This document shows positions 45,198-56,482 of a stretch of 64,000 bases of DNA, in pieces (position 1 is the stretch's first letter; every line of letters begins with the position of its first letter). The position numbers were made by a program, and so were the translations under genes. The stretch lies in contig CBDCUL010000011.1 in the NCBI GenBank assembly GCA_965222855.1, positions 1 through 64,000 on the forward strand, written 5' to 3'. The notes below the pieces were generated by a model. It was not told the DNA's origin. It saw only the letters and a list, made by a program, of their open reading frames with translations, and ran no database searches. The stretch comes from JABABV01 sp965222855. GTDB lineage: Bacteria; Bacillota_I; Bacilli_A; Mycoplasmatales; JABABV01.

Positions 45198-46226
45198 TTA
45201 ATTAATGTCTTTTAAAATTTTCATTGAATCAAAAGTTGGATCGGGCTCATCACCAGCAAACTCTTTTGATACTGCAAATAATCCGCCAGTAGTTAATAGT
45301 TTTGGCGTTTTGTCACTAATTAAATAAAAACTTAATTGAAAAGTTATTTGTCCAAGTTTTTTAGAACCGCCGCGCGGAGTATATGTTAATGAGTTTGGAT
45401 CCACAAACACATTTAAGCTATCTACTGGATAATCATACTTATCTAAAAATTTATTAATATTTGGATTAATGCTTTCTGGTTTATGGTCTAATATATCAAG
45501 AATTTTTTTTATCATATTACCATTATAATCGTTTTTATCTTGTCCGGGTGCCTTATCTTCTAATAACATTGTTGTGTATGCTTCTCAATCATAAAATGGT
45601 TGGGAAGCGCAAGTTCAATCACTTACTTGGTATGCTAAATTTTTGATATAAATTGCACTAAACGTAGCAATTTCTATTTTTGATTTTGAACTAATATCAA
45701 AAATTACTTGATTATTAGTTGCGGAGATGAATCTTTTACTTAAATCTCCTTTTGGTAAAGCATCTCAACCTTTGGCTTTAACTTTAGCATTTTTAACAAT
45801 ATTAGTGGCAGTCTCCGCTTTTGCTAATTTAGTAAAATCTGCAAAAGTTCAAATCTTTTTAGGTTGGGAACTGCAAGTTCAATCGCTAACTTTATAAGCT
45901 TGATCTGTCGTATAAGCAGCGCTGAATTCAGCTACTTGATTTTTAGAAGCGGAACTAATGTTAAAGATAACTTTATTATTAGTGGCTGAAATAAAGTCTT
46001 TAGTTAAATCGCTAGCAACTAAGTTATTTCAACCACTAGCTTGTTTTGTGGCATTTTTAATAATGTTGATTGAACTTTCTGCTTTTGCTGCTTTAGTAAA
46101 ATCAGCAAAAGAGGATTTTTTATTATTTTTATGACCACAACTACTTAAAATTACACTAGCGCTTGTTAGTGGTATTGCTGTTGTTGATGTCATAATAATA
46201 ATTTTAAATAATTTTTTTAGTTTCAT
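45198..46226 (-). CDS. Family-B modular lipoprotein 2, 342 aa
   Basis: Lipobox Cys30 (ILSSC). Two N-terminal modules (ADFTKAAKAESSINIIKNA and ADFTKLAKAETATNIVKNA, each ending VSDWTC) followed by the C-terminal module with LTYTPRGGSKKLGQITFQLSFY, LTTGGLFAVSKEF and SMKILKDIN. It is 342 residues long, the same as its right-hand neighbour, and both have almost the same signal peptide and last 90 residues. A conserved Cys ends each module (DW.C), so modules may be linked by disulphides or simply pack on it (inference). Confidence 0.85.
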
Positions 46227-46268
46227 TTAGTTACACCAGCTTTTTTTCATTAATAATAAAAAAATATT

Positions 46269-47297
46269 TTAATTAATGTCTTTTAAAATTTTCATTGAAT
46301 CAAAAGTCGGATCGCCTGGATCATCAGCAAACTCTTTTGATACTGAGAATAATCCACCACTAGTTAATAGTTTTTCTGTTTTATCACTTTTTAAATAAAA
46401 ACTTAATTGAAAAGTGATCTTCCCTAAGTTTTCCATACCTCCGCGTGACGTATATGTTAGTGAATTTTCATCTACTAATACATATAAGTCTTTTAAAGGA
46501 TATGCGTAATTATTCAAAAATTTATTAATATCGGGAAATTTAGATGATGATTGACTCTTTAAAATATAAATAATTTTTGTCATCATAGTTAGATTATAAT
46601 CGGATTTATTAATGATGGGAGATTTATTTTCTAATAGTTTTGTTGTCATTACCAACCAATCAGTAACCGGTTGAGAACTACACGTTCAATCGCTTACTTG
46701 ATATGATTCATGTTTAATATAAGTAGCGCTAAATGTCGCTACTTCAGTTTTTGATTTTGAACTAATATCAAAAATTACTTGATTATTAATTACAGAAATG
46801 AATCTTTTACTTAAATCTCCTTTTGGTAAAGCATCTCAACCTTTGGCTTTAACTTTAGCGTTTTTAACAATGTTAGTGGCGGCCTCCGCTTTTGCTAATA
46901 TAACGAACTCAGCAAAAGTTGTAATTTGCGTAGGTTGGGAACTGCAAGTTCAATCGCTAACTTTATAAGCTTGATCTTTCGTATAAGCGGCGCTGAATTT
47001 AGCAACTTGATCTTTAGAAGCAGCACTAATATTAAAAACAACTTTATTATTAGTGTCTGAAAATAATTCTTTAGTTAAATCACCAGTTGGTAAATTATTC
47101 CAACCTTGAGCTTTAACTTTAGCGTTTTTAATAATATTAATGCTAGTTTCCGCTTTTGCTTTTTTAGCAAAATCAGCAAAAGAGAATTTTTTGTGATCTT
47201 TATGACCACAACTACTTAAAATTACACTAGCGCTTGTTAGTGGTATTGCTATTGTTGATGTCATAATAATAATTTTAAATAATTTTTTTATTTTCAT
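46269..47297 (-). CDS. Family-B modular lipoprotein 3, 342 aa
   Basis: Lipobox Cys30 (ILSSC), two N-terminal modules, and the C-terminal module with LTYTSRGGMENLGKITFQLSFY and LTSGGLFSVSKEF, ending ILKDIN. Differs from lipoprotein 2 chiefly in the linker between the last N-terminal module and the C-terminal module (TTKLLENKSPIINKSDYN). The 42-base gap to the next gene carries the ribosome site and no terminator, so genes 48913 to 43088 may be one transcript. Confidence 0.85.
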
Positions 47298-47338
47298 TTA
47301 GTTGCACCAGCTTTTTTCATTAATAATAAAAAAATATT

Positions 47339-48913
47339 TTAATTAATGTCTTTTAAAATTTTCATTGAATCAAAATATGAATCACCAGGATCATCAGCAA
47401 ACTCTTTTGATACTGAGAATAATCCACCACTAGTTAATAGTTTTTCTGTTTTATCACTCTTTAAATAAAAACTTAATTTAAAAGTGATTTCGCCAAGTTT
47501 TTTAGAACCGCCGCGTGACGTATATGTTAGTGAATTTTCATCTACTAATACATTAAAGTAATCTTTTGGAAAATTATAATGATATATAAATTTATGAAGG
47601 TGGTTTAGTGTTGATGGTGGTTTATTTCGTAATATATACATAATTTTTGTCATCATATTGAAATTATATTCGCCTTTATCTTGTTCGGGTATCTTATCTT
47701 CTAATAATTTTGTTGTATTTACTTCTCAATCGTAAACTGATTGGGAACTACACGTTCAATCGCTTACTTGATATGATTCATGTTTAATATAAGTAGCGCT
47801 AAATGTCGCTACTTCAGTTTTTGATTTTGAACTAATATCAAAAATTACTTGATTATTAGTTGCAGAGATGAATTTTTTACTTAAATCTCCTTTTGGTAAA
47901 GCATCTCAACCTTTAGCTTTAACTTTAGCGTTTTTAACAATATTAGTGGCAGTCTCCGCTTTTGCTAATTTAATAAAATCGGAAAAAGTCGGAAGCACTT
48001 TAGGTTGAGCGCTACATTTTCAATCACTTAGTTGATATGGTTGATTTTGTATATAAGCAGCGCTAAATTGAGCTCCTTGATTTTTAGAAACAGATGTAAT
48101 TTTATAAATCACTCTATTATTTGTAATTGAGATTAATTTTTTAGTTAAATCGCTTTCAACTAAATGATCTCAACCAATTGGTTTTGGGGTAGCATTTTTA
48201 ATAATATTTAATGCCGTTTCATTTTTAGCTGCTTTAGTGAAATCAGCAAAAGTTGGTGCTGGTTTTGGTTGTGTATTACAAACTCAATCACTTAGTTGAT
48301 ATACTTCCCCAGTTACATAAATCGCTACAAATTGTGCTATTTCCATTTTTGAAGCAGAGGTTATTTTATAAATGACTTGATTCTTAGTTGCTGATACAAA
48401 TCATTTAGTTAAATCTTTGGCTGGTAAATCGTCTCAACCTTTAGCTTGAATAATTGCATTATTCACAATCATTTTGGCAGTTGCTGCTTTTGCTGCTTGT
48501 GCAAAAGCAGCAAAAGTAGTCAGTGATTTAGGTTGTTGGCTACATCATCAATCACTAACTTGATATGATTGATCAGCAGTATATGTTGCGCTAAATTGAG
48601 CGCTAAATAATAATGAGTGACTTGTAATTGTAATAGTTACATTATTGTCATTAACTTTTCATTTACTTTTAGATAAATCACTATTAACTAAGTGATTTCA
48701 ACCTTTGGCTTTAACTGTAGCATGATTAACAATGTTGATTGCCTTTTCATTTTGCGCAGCAGTTTTAAAATCACTAAAAGAATATGGTTTATCAGGTGGT
48801 GGAGTAGCAATTTTTACATCACTACAACTAGTAGCAAATATACTAGTTGCTACTAGTGGTATTCCTGCCACAAATACTAATGGCACTGTTTTTAATAATG
48901 CTTTTCATTTCAT
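47339..48913 (-). CDS. Family-B modular lipoprotein 4, four modules, 524 aa
   Basis: Lipobox Cys30 (FATSC) in a different signal peptide (MKWKALLKTVPLVFVAG) from lipoproteins 1-3. Four tandem ~85-90-residue N-terminal modules, each starting F.DF..AAK.E.A..IV.NA....GW and ending Y.VSDWxC..QPK, then the C-terminal module almost identical to that of lipoprotein 3 (LTYTSRGGSKKLGEITFKLSFY). The fourth module is nearly identical to the second module of lipoproteins 2 and 3. This gene shows module gain or loss directly. Confidence 0.85.
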
Positions 48914-49030
48914 ATTTAACACACCTTTTTGATGAGTAATATTAAAAATATCTTAAAAAATAAATTAAGTTATTGAATAATAATTTAGTTGTAATTATTT
49001 TAGTTTGAGATATTTTTTGATATTTAATAA

Positions 49031-50843
49031 CTAATTAATATCTTGTTTAATGCCGAGGTTGTTAAATCCAGAATCCCCTCCACTATTATCTAATTCTTTA
49101 TCAACATAAAATAATCCACCAGTAATTAATTGTTTTTTAGCAGGATCATTGTATGCATAGAAATTTAATTTAAAAGTGATTTCTCCGAGTTTTTTAACAC
49201 CCCCATGTCGAGTATATATCAATGAATTTTTATCAACTACCATTATTAAACTCTTAGTTGGGTCAGAATATTTATTTAAAAATTTAGCTAAATTAGGTGC
49301 TAATTTTAATAATGATTTATTTTTTAATTGATTGATCATATTTGAGTTATAACTTGGGTTGTTTACTTGGTTGGTTAAAAAGTTTACTTCGTTGTGTCTT
49401 CAATCAGGAATTGGTTGTTGACTACATTTTCAATCACTAACTTGATATGCTTGGTTTTCTATATAAGTAGCGCTAAATTGTGCTACTTCATTTTTTGAAT
49501 CGGAAGCGATTTCAAAAATAACTATGTTATTAGTTGCTGAAATAAATTTTTTACTTAAATCTTTAGTGCCTAAATTATTTCAACCGTAAGCTGACGGTGT
49601 TGCGTTTTTAACAATATTAATGCTAGTTTCCGCTTTAGCATCCTTAGTGAAATCAATAAAGTTATTTATTTTTTTGGGTTGGCTACTACATTTTCAATCA
49701 CTAACTTTATAAGTTTGGTTGTTAGTGTAAGTTGCGGTGAAGTGAGCTACTTCATGTTTTGAATCAGAAGTAATTTCAAGCACAACTACATTCTGAACAG
49801 CTTCAATAAATTTTTTACTTAAATCTTTATCTGGTAAATTATTTCAACCACCAGCTGATGGTGTTGCATTTTTAACAATGTTTACAGCACTTTCTGCTTT
49901 AGCAGCTTTAGTGAAAGCAATAAAATTATTTATTTCTTTTGGTTGGATACTACATTTTCAATCACTAACTTGATATGCTTGGTTTTCTATATAAGTAGCG
50001 CTAAATTGTGCTACTTCATTTTTTGAGATAGACGTAATTCTAAAGATCACTTTGTTATTTGTGGCTGAAATTAATTCTTTTTTAAGATCATCTTTTGGTA
50101 AAGTTACTCAGTTATTTGCTTTTGGTGTTGCATTCTTAACAATCTTAGGAGCACTTTCTTTTTTAGCAGCTTTTATAAAAGCTGCTAAAGTAGTTTGTGG
50201 GTGTGGTTGAATACTACATTTTCAAGCACTAACTTTATAAGATTGATTATTAGTATAAGTGGCGCTAAATTGTGCTACTTCACTTTTTGAATTAGAAGTA
50301 ATGCTAAATATAACTTTGTTATTTGTAGTTGATATTAGTTGTTTTTGGAGATCATCTTTCCCTAAATTTACTCAACCTTGCGCTAGTGGTGTTGCGTTCT
50401 TAACAATGTTAATGGCACTTTCTGCTTTTGCCGCTTTAGTAAAATTAGCGAGTGTTGGGAGTGGTTCGGGCTGACCAATACACGCTCAATCACTTGGTTC
50501 ATATGTTTGATTATCAATATATATTGCTTTAAAAATAGCATTTGATTGTAATGATTTACTAGTGATTGTCACAGTAACCCCTAATCCATGGGCTACAAAA
50601 TTTACCATTAGTCACATCACTAGCAGATAAATTGTTTCACCCTTTTGCTTTAATTGAAGCATCATTAACAATATTGATTGCTGATTCTGATTCTGATTTT
50701 TTAACAAAATCATATAATGTTGGTTTAGATGGTTCTGCTTTTTTATTATGTCCACAACTATTAATAGTCATAGTTGTGGCCACTAGCGGTATCGTTGTTG
50801 TCAATACTAATGACATCGTTTTTAAGAATTGTTTTAATTTCAT
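49031..50843 (-). CDS. Family-B modular lipoprotein 5, five modules, with a one-base insertion
   Basis: Lipobox Cys30 (TINSC). The frame from ATG 50841-50843 fails in the first module after DVTNGKF, where the AAAA run at 50597-50600 has one base too many; removing it continues the module as VAHGLGVTVTITSKSL. With this correction the protein has 603 residues: five N-terminal modules (each ending W.C..QP) and the C-terminal module LIYTRHGGVKKLGEITFKLNFY, LITGGLFYVDKEL, KQDIN with a TAG stop. It has the largest module count in the window. The shift may be sequence error or true inactivation. Confidence 0.75.
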
Positions 50844-50907
50844 ATTTAGCACACCTTTTTAATGAGTAATATTAAAAATGTTTAAAAAATAAATTAAATT
50901 ATTACAA

Positions 50908-51687
50908 CTATGAAACATCTTTACTAATTCCGATATTACTAAATGTTGGATCTGCTTTATCAGTAGCAGCATTTCTATTAATAAAAAAATGACCACCTGT
51001 AACTAGGGCTGTTTTATTAATGTCGCCATTCATAAAGAATTTCATATCAAATGTCATTTGACCAAATTTATTTATTCCCCCGGTAGCATTATATACAAAT
51101 GTAGATGGATCTGTCATAACTCTAATATTGATACTGTCTACTCCTAAATGTAAATTGAAAAATTTATATAAATTAGGAAACTTACTATACACACTAGGTT
51201 TTATCGGCTTTGCAAAATCATAAAGATAGTCAACTATATTATTATCATTAGCTTTATTGTTATCAGCTGCTACTAAAAGTTCTTTAGTTGCACTAGCTCA
51301 ATCATATGCGATTGGTTCTGGAGCTGTGCTGCAATTTCAAGCGCTGACTTGATATTTTTTATTATTAAAAACCGCTGTGAAAATAGCAGTTTCATTTCTT
51401 GATTTGGATTTAATAACAACTACAACTGAAGCATTAGTTATTTTTAGTAATTTTTTATCAAGATCATTCTTTGGTAATTTTTCTCAATTAGTTGGTTTAG
51501 TATAATTAACAATATTTTCAGCGCTTTCAGCTTGGGCTGCTTTTGAAAAATCACTAAATTTAGCTTTTGGAGGCGTTTTATTATGCCCACAACTATTAAC
51601 AACGATAGTTGTTGATAAAATCGGTACTACAATCACTACTCCTATCGAACTATTTTTAATGATTTTTAAATATCTGTTAAGTTTCAT
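50908..51687 (-). CDS. Family-B modular lipoprotein 6, one module, 259 aa
   Basis: Lipobox Cys33 (VVNSC) with the MKLNRYLKIIK start resembling the B genes at the right end of the window. One N-terminal module (FSDFSKAAQAESAENIVNYT, ending VSAWNC) and the C-terminal module FVYNATGGINKFGQMTFDMKFF, LVTGGHFFINRNA, KDVS, with TAG stop. GGAGGC ribosome site. Minimal architecture of family B. It is the first gene after the ldh terminator and therefore probably starts the operon running to 43088. Confidence 0.85.
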
Positions 51688-51782
51688 TATAATTGCCTCC
51701 AGTGTAATAAATATCACTTTTATCAAATATAATATATTACTTTACTTCTATGTTTTAATTATATAATATATTAATGATATAT

Positions 51783-51824
51783 AAAACAAACCCACTTTGA
51801 TTATTAAAAATCAAAGTGGGTTTT
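51783..51824 (-). terminator. Intrinsic terminator of the lactate dehydrogenase gene
   Basis: Arms AAACCCACTTTGAT (51788-51801) and ATCAAAGTGGGTTT (51810-51823), 14 bases past the stop; the most GC-rich stem among the hairpins here. Confidence 0.9.
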
Positions 51825-51837
51825 AAGATAAATTTAG

Positions 51838-52791
51838 TTAATAATAATTTTTAACTAAATCAGTAATTAAATTAACAGATTTAGCAAAAGCAGTTTTTTC
51901 ACTATCACTATATTCAATTTTTTCAACAACGCTTCAACCTTGTGAATTTAAACGCGCTAGTTGACTAATATAAATCCCGGGAACTTTTTCAACTGCTACT
52001 TCAGGAACATAAAAAATACTAATAACTAATGGTGCTTTAGCATCATTAACAATACTATGAACTAATTTAGCAACTGATGCTCCGATTGCGTAGCAAGTAT
52101 TACCTTTGTTTTTGACAATGTCAAAAACATCTTTCATTTGTTGTTTATGTCATGTTGGTAAGATTTTGGCATCTTGTTTAACATGCTTTAAATATTTTAA
52201 TAATGGTTTACGTTTTATTTTAGTCATACTTCATAACGGGACAGCAGAGTCGCCATGTTCACCAATAATATAACTTTTTACATCGCCTGATGAAACAGAT
52301 AGCATCGTCGCTATTTTCAATTCTAAACGAGCAGTATCTAATTGTGTTCCACTACCAAAAACTCTCGCAATTGGAAATTCAGTAATTTTTTGATATAGAG
52401 CAGTCATTACATCAACTGGATTTGAGACAATTAGTGTTAAGCCTTTAAATCCACTATTACGAACTTTTTGAGCAATATCTTTCATGATCTTAGTATTAAA
52501 GTTCATTTCTTCTAAACGTGATTTCCCTTTTTGAGGCGGTTTACCAGCACTAATAATTAGTAAATCACAATCAGCTAAATCATTATATTTTCCAGCGATC
52601 ACACTATTAAAATTACGTTGCATCAAAGTAGCGCAATCAGCTAAATCAGCAGCATTACCTTTAGTAACTGCTTGATTAATATCAATTAATACATAATCAC
52701 TAGCTAGGTTTTGATTCATAATTGCATAAATACAACTCATACCAACCGCGCCACAACCAATAATGGCGACTTTATATTTTTTATGTTTCAT
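51838..52791 (-). CDS. ldh: L-lactate / 2-hydroxyacid dehydrogenase
   Basis: 317-residue NAD-dependent dehydrogenase that regenerates NAD+ by reducing pyruvate, the usual end of mollicute glycolysis. Seen: Rossmann motif IIGCGAVGMS near residue 10, NAD-selecting Asp in VLIDIN, VSNPVDVMT, substrate-binding Arg in LDTARLELK, catalytic His in GEHGDSAVPLW (Trp is TGA), and KGNTCYAIG. The mobile loop reads AGKPPQKGKSR: the residue aligned with Gln102 of classical LDH is Pro and the Gln is one position later, so substrate preference may differ and the narrower name is not certain. AAGGAG ribosome site; monocistronic. Confidence 0.9.
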
Positions 52792-52980
52792 ATTAACTTG
52801 CTCCTTATTTTTCATAATCAATGATTTCTTATATATATAAATTATATAATAGATTTGTTAATTATTATTAATACAACCTTAATACAACCTTAATTATTAT
52901 TTATCTTTAGTTAGTTATAAAAGTCATTTGATCTATATTAATTTCATTCATATATTTAATATTAATGCTGTAGTTATTAT

Positions 52981-54516
52981 TTAAGTTTCATAAGTTACGC
53001 TAGTTAATGAAAAGTTATTTTGATTATCATAAAGATCATTAAAAGTTATAGTAAATAATAAATGTAGTGTGGTGTCATCGTATTGAAAAGAGATGAATGG
53101 ATGATTTTGGTCCGGTGTCCCAATTTGAATAACATCTTGTTTCATAATATCATTTCTTTGAAAGTAGTAAGGTCATAAATTAATTTTTTTATTAGTAGGA
53201 TAAGTTGTTTCGGGTGATCGATAAATAAAGCGCATAAATCATAACCCATTATTGACAACGTTAATCAAGCGATTACCAAATTTTGCGATATTTAAAATAA
53301 AGTTATTAAAATCTTCAAATTTAAAATTGCTAAATACTCAGTCACTAATTTGGTATTTTTGATCAATCTTTGTTTGATGAATACTCATAGTTGCAATAAA
53401 ATTTGTTCCATGATTACTAATAGGAGTATTTATATGAAACATAATATTATAACTTATCGAACAATATAGCGTTGTTTTTGAATTGGTGTTATTTGCTTGT
53501 GCAATTATTTTATGAGGTGCACTTGTTTGCGTAAATAAAGTTTGGGAATTCGTGCTAAAATTACTAGGAATTCCTGGAAGTTTATTATTTTTTAAAATTG
53601 ATTTAGTAATAATATTATTGATATTTTCCCTAACAGCAGCTTGATAAAAGCTAGCTGCATTATTAGTATTTAATAGTTCTATTTTTGTCGTTGTTCAAAT
53701 TGGTTTTTCAAAAATTAATTGATATTTATCAGAACTTCATGTGGCGGTGACTGTTACTTCTTTTGGATCTTTGCCAAAAACAGCAATTTTTTTAGTGATG
53801 CTATGCTTGATTGAATCAATCTCATAATTTAAAGTGTAAGTATTATTTCAAAAATTATTTAATGCTTTAGTAGAAACTTTTGACTGATGAGCACTAGCAT
53901 TAGCTAGTGTTGCTGCTGGCGATTCTCATTGTCCATAATTTTGAAAAACTTCTCAATCATTAATTGCTATTCTGGCAGGTGGCGCCGGCATAATTAATGT
54001 GTTTCATTTGAAAGGATCATAAGTTTTTCCGCTATCAGTTTTAGCATTAAAATGGATAAATAATTCTACTTGTTTAATCGTTCCAATAGTATTAAAATTG
54101 ATATAATTAGGAAATTGAACATCTCACATATCAATTAATGAAATCGTAAAATTTGAAGTTGCCTTATCAAATTTTAAAGATCTAAAGATCTGTAATTCAG
54201 CTGGATCTACTTTTGTATAAATACTAGTTTTATTTCTTGGAAATAAGGGATTTAATTTTCAATTATTAGGAATATATTTATGCACATTACTTTCAAGTGC
54301 TCCGGCAGTTGCAGGAATCGGGTTGATAATATTATTAGCAATCTCTTGTGATGTAGTCGTATCTTGAGTAACTTCATTTAAAAAAGATTGAAACCCAGGT
54401 GCTTTAGTAGGGTCTCTATTAGGGGGGGGGGTATGACCACAACTAACTGAAGTAAATAAGATTGGAATAATAAACATTAATGATCATAATGGTTTATATA
54501 TTTTTAATAATTTCAT
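52981..54516 (-). CDS. Large lipoprotein with a G10 tract, 511 aa
   Basis: Lipobox Cys26 (SVSC). Paralogue of the gene at 40148: PGFQSFLNEV, SLIDMWDVQFPNY, NAKTDSGKTYDPFKW, KIAVFGKDPKEVTVTATW, YQISDWVFSNFKF and the C-terminal FQYDDTTLHLLFTITFNDL. Directly after the lipobox (SCGHTPPPNRD) the Pro codons form ten consecutive C (plus strand G 54422-54431), in frame in this sequence. Loss or gain of one base would truncate the protein within a few codons, so this is a candidate contingency locus. AAGGAG ribosome site. Probably in one transcript with the propeller gene 40 bases upstream. Confidence 0.85.
54422..54431. repeat. Poly-G tract (10 bases) inside a lipoprotein gene
   Basis: Ten consecutive G on the plus strand, five codons after the lipobox Cys. 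Long G runs are striking in DNA this AT-rich and are classical slipped-strand sites. Confidence 0.9.
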
Positions 54517-54556
54517 ATATAGTTTCTCCTTATTTTTAATTTGTTCCCCTTTTAAT

Positions 54557-55948
54557 TTAGTTGTTTCATAATCCGTTATCTTTAGTGATGACAAAGATTC
54601 AATCGCTATCTGGAACAGTAATAAATTCTGTGATATTATTATCTTTTTCGACATCCAAGGTAATTAGTTCGGAGTTAAAAGTTTTACCATCATCATTCGA
54701 AGAAAAAACTCCATAATTATCTGACATTAAATAAATTAATCCATTAACATCTTGAATATTGTGGACAATTAATTTATTACTAATAGCTTTATCTAAAGTA
54801 AAAACTTTATCATCATTGGAAATATATACTCCTTTATTAGTAGATAGATAAATTACATCATTAATTTTAACAATATTTAAAATATTAGTTTTGGTCGGAA
54901 TTTCTGAAGTGATTTTCACAAAATTTTGCTGATTTTGTGAACATCATAAACCTTGGTTCGTAGCTAGGAAAATATTGCCATCAATGTCAATTACTTTATT
55001 AATTTCAGTTCAATTAGGCATATCTGAGATATTTACTTTTTGATAACTTAACGGACTTGATGATCCTGACTCAAACAAGCCTTGGTTAGTTGCAATGTAG
55101 CTATGATTTTCTAAAATTGGTGTAATTTGATTAACTGTTGCAGTTGTAGGAACATCTGGATCGAATGTTGGTTCTTCATTACTACTATAAGATATGAATA
55201 TTCCTCCATTAGTACTGGCATATACACGTCTATCATCATCAATATTAGTAATTAACTTAATATTTAGATGTTTCAATACTGGATTAGCCATGAATTTGCC
55301 ATCAACTGCAGTATATGCTCCAGCAGATGTGCCAAAATAAATTTCATTAATTCCTTCAGTTATGCAATTAACCCTAACTGTTCAAGGTATCCCGTTTGCT
55401 TGTGCTGACTTAATAAAATTTTTTGATTCACTACTTGGTGAATTAGTTCAAAAACCACCATCATCAGCAGCAGCATAGATAATATCATGGATAACATTTG
55501 TATTTGAATTATGCGTTACTAATATTTGATTGATCCCACTGTTTGTTGCAAAAGAAAGGTTATTTTTAAATTTATTCTGCACATCATTATTATATTTTCA
55601 ATCATCAACATTATATGACTTTTTCTTATGAAAAGTAATTGTAAAAGTGGCCGTTGATCCAGGAGTATCATTAGCAATTGTGACAGTGATACTTTGATGA
55701 GTTTCATCAATATCAAAATCACCAATTGATAATGATTGAATATTATAATTAATTCAGTAATCTGGCTTAGTTGCACCAACAATTTCAAAAGCAGTTGCTC
55801 TTTGAGCATTTCTTTTAAAATTATTTCAATAAGATATTTTAGATGTACTCTCACTCCCACAACTAGTGGTTGCTAAAGTAGTGGCTATTAATGGTGCAGC
55901 AATCCCTAAAGAGATTGTCATAATATTAATAATTTTTTTCAACTTCAT
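54557..55948 (-). CDS. Asp-box beta-propeller lipoprotein 5, 463 aa
   Basis: Lipobox Cys30 (ATTSC). N-terminal module (WNNFKRNAQRATAFEIVG, ending DWKYNNDVQN) followed by propeller repeats such as IYFGTSAGAYT, RVYASTNGGIFISYS, IFLATNQGLWCSQNQQNF, VIYLSTNKGVYISNDDKVF and GVFSSNDDGKTF, ending VITKDNGLWNN like the genes at 15922 and 17360. No sialidase catalytic residues seen. AAAGGAGTC ribosome site. Its separation by ~37 kb from the other propeller genes shows that the family has spread beyond tandem duplication. Confidence 0.8.
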
Positions 55949-56129
55949 ACCTAATGACTCCTTTGCTAAATCATCTTCTTATAAATATATTTTAACATTT
56001 ACTACTATCAATCAGTTAAAATTTTAATATTTGATAATTATGTAATTAAATATGTTGTAAAACGAAATTTTTATTTATCAACATATAATGAATTAATAAA
56101 TAGGATAAAAAATGCATTTCATAAAATTA

Positions 56130-56320
56130 TGATTAATTATGATTGGATAGTTGTCCTGGAACAATCATTAATAATCTCCATACGAGTGTTATAAAAACAG
56201 TTGCTTAATTTCTATTTTAGCCATTATTGTTAAACAAAAATATGATTAATAGTAATCTAGCTACGTTAATCAAATTAGCTAATCCGCTATTTGATCTAAT
56301 AATGCTCATAATGATTTTAT
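56130..56320 (-). pseudogene. Possible relic of a membrane-protein gene
   Basis: The minus strand reads SNSGLANLINVARLLLIIFLF and then, past two TAA stops, ATVFITLVWRLLMIVPGQLS, with hydrophobic helices and a single reading frame between stops. It has the look of the C-terminal end of a multi-spanning protein (a flippase-like synthase TM domain is one guess). Evidence is thin. Confidence 0.25.
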
Positions 56321-56397
56321 GATTAATGCAAATGTCCTTATATGAAATATTATGATTCATTCCAATATCATAAAATTCATTATATTATAGTAAAATT

Positions 56398-56426
56398 ATG
56401 ACAAAACTAAAAATAGGCAGTATAAT
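56398..56426 (+). promoter_or_regulatory. Promoter of the metallothionein-like gene
   Basis: ATGACA (56398-56403) and a perfect TATAAT (56421-56426) with 17 bases between, 56 bases upstream of the start codon. Confidence 0.6.
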
Positions 56427-56482
56427 ATTAATAATTGAGACTGAGACTAATAGTTATCAATTACTAAAGTGAGGTGAAAATT

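Larger units (their letters stand above)
55949..56482. other. Intergenic region upstream of the metallothionein-like gene
   Basis: About 530 bases. It holds a decayed minus-strand membrane-protein relic (56130-56320), several copies of the motif TTATGATT, an imperfect inverted repeat near 56341-56380, and the promoter at 56398-56426. Confidence 0.5.

Noticed and set aside
52870..52891. Direct repeat AATACAACCTT x2 upstream of ldh
   Set aside because: Only two short copies; no promoter or operator pattern can be tied to it.
55519..55860. Leu/Ile-rich minus-strand frame of 113 codons
   Set aside because: It is an off-frame reading of propeller lipoprotein 5, whose own frame has lipobox, ribosome site and repeats.
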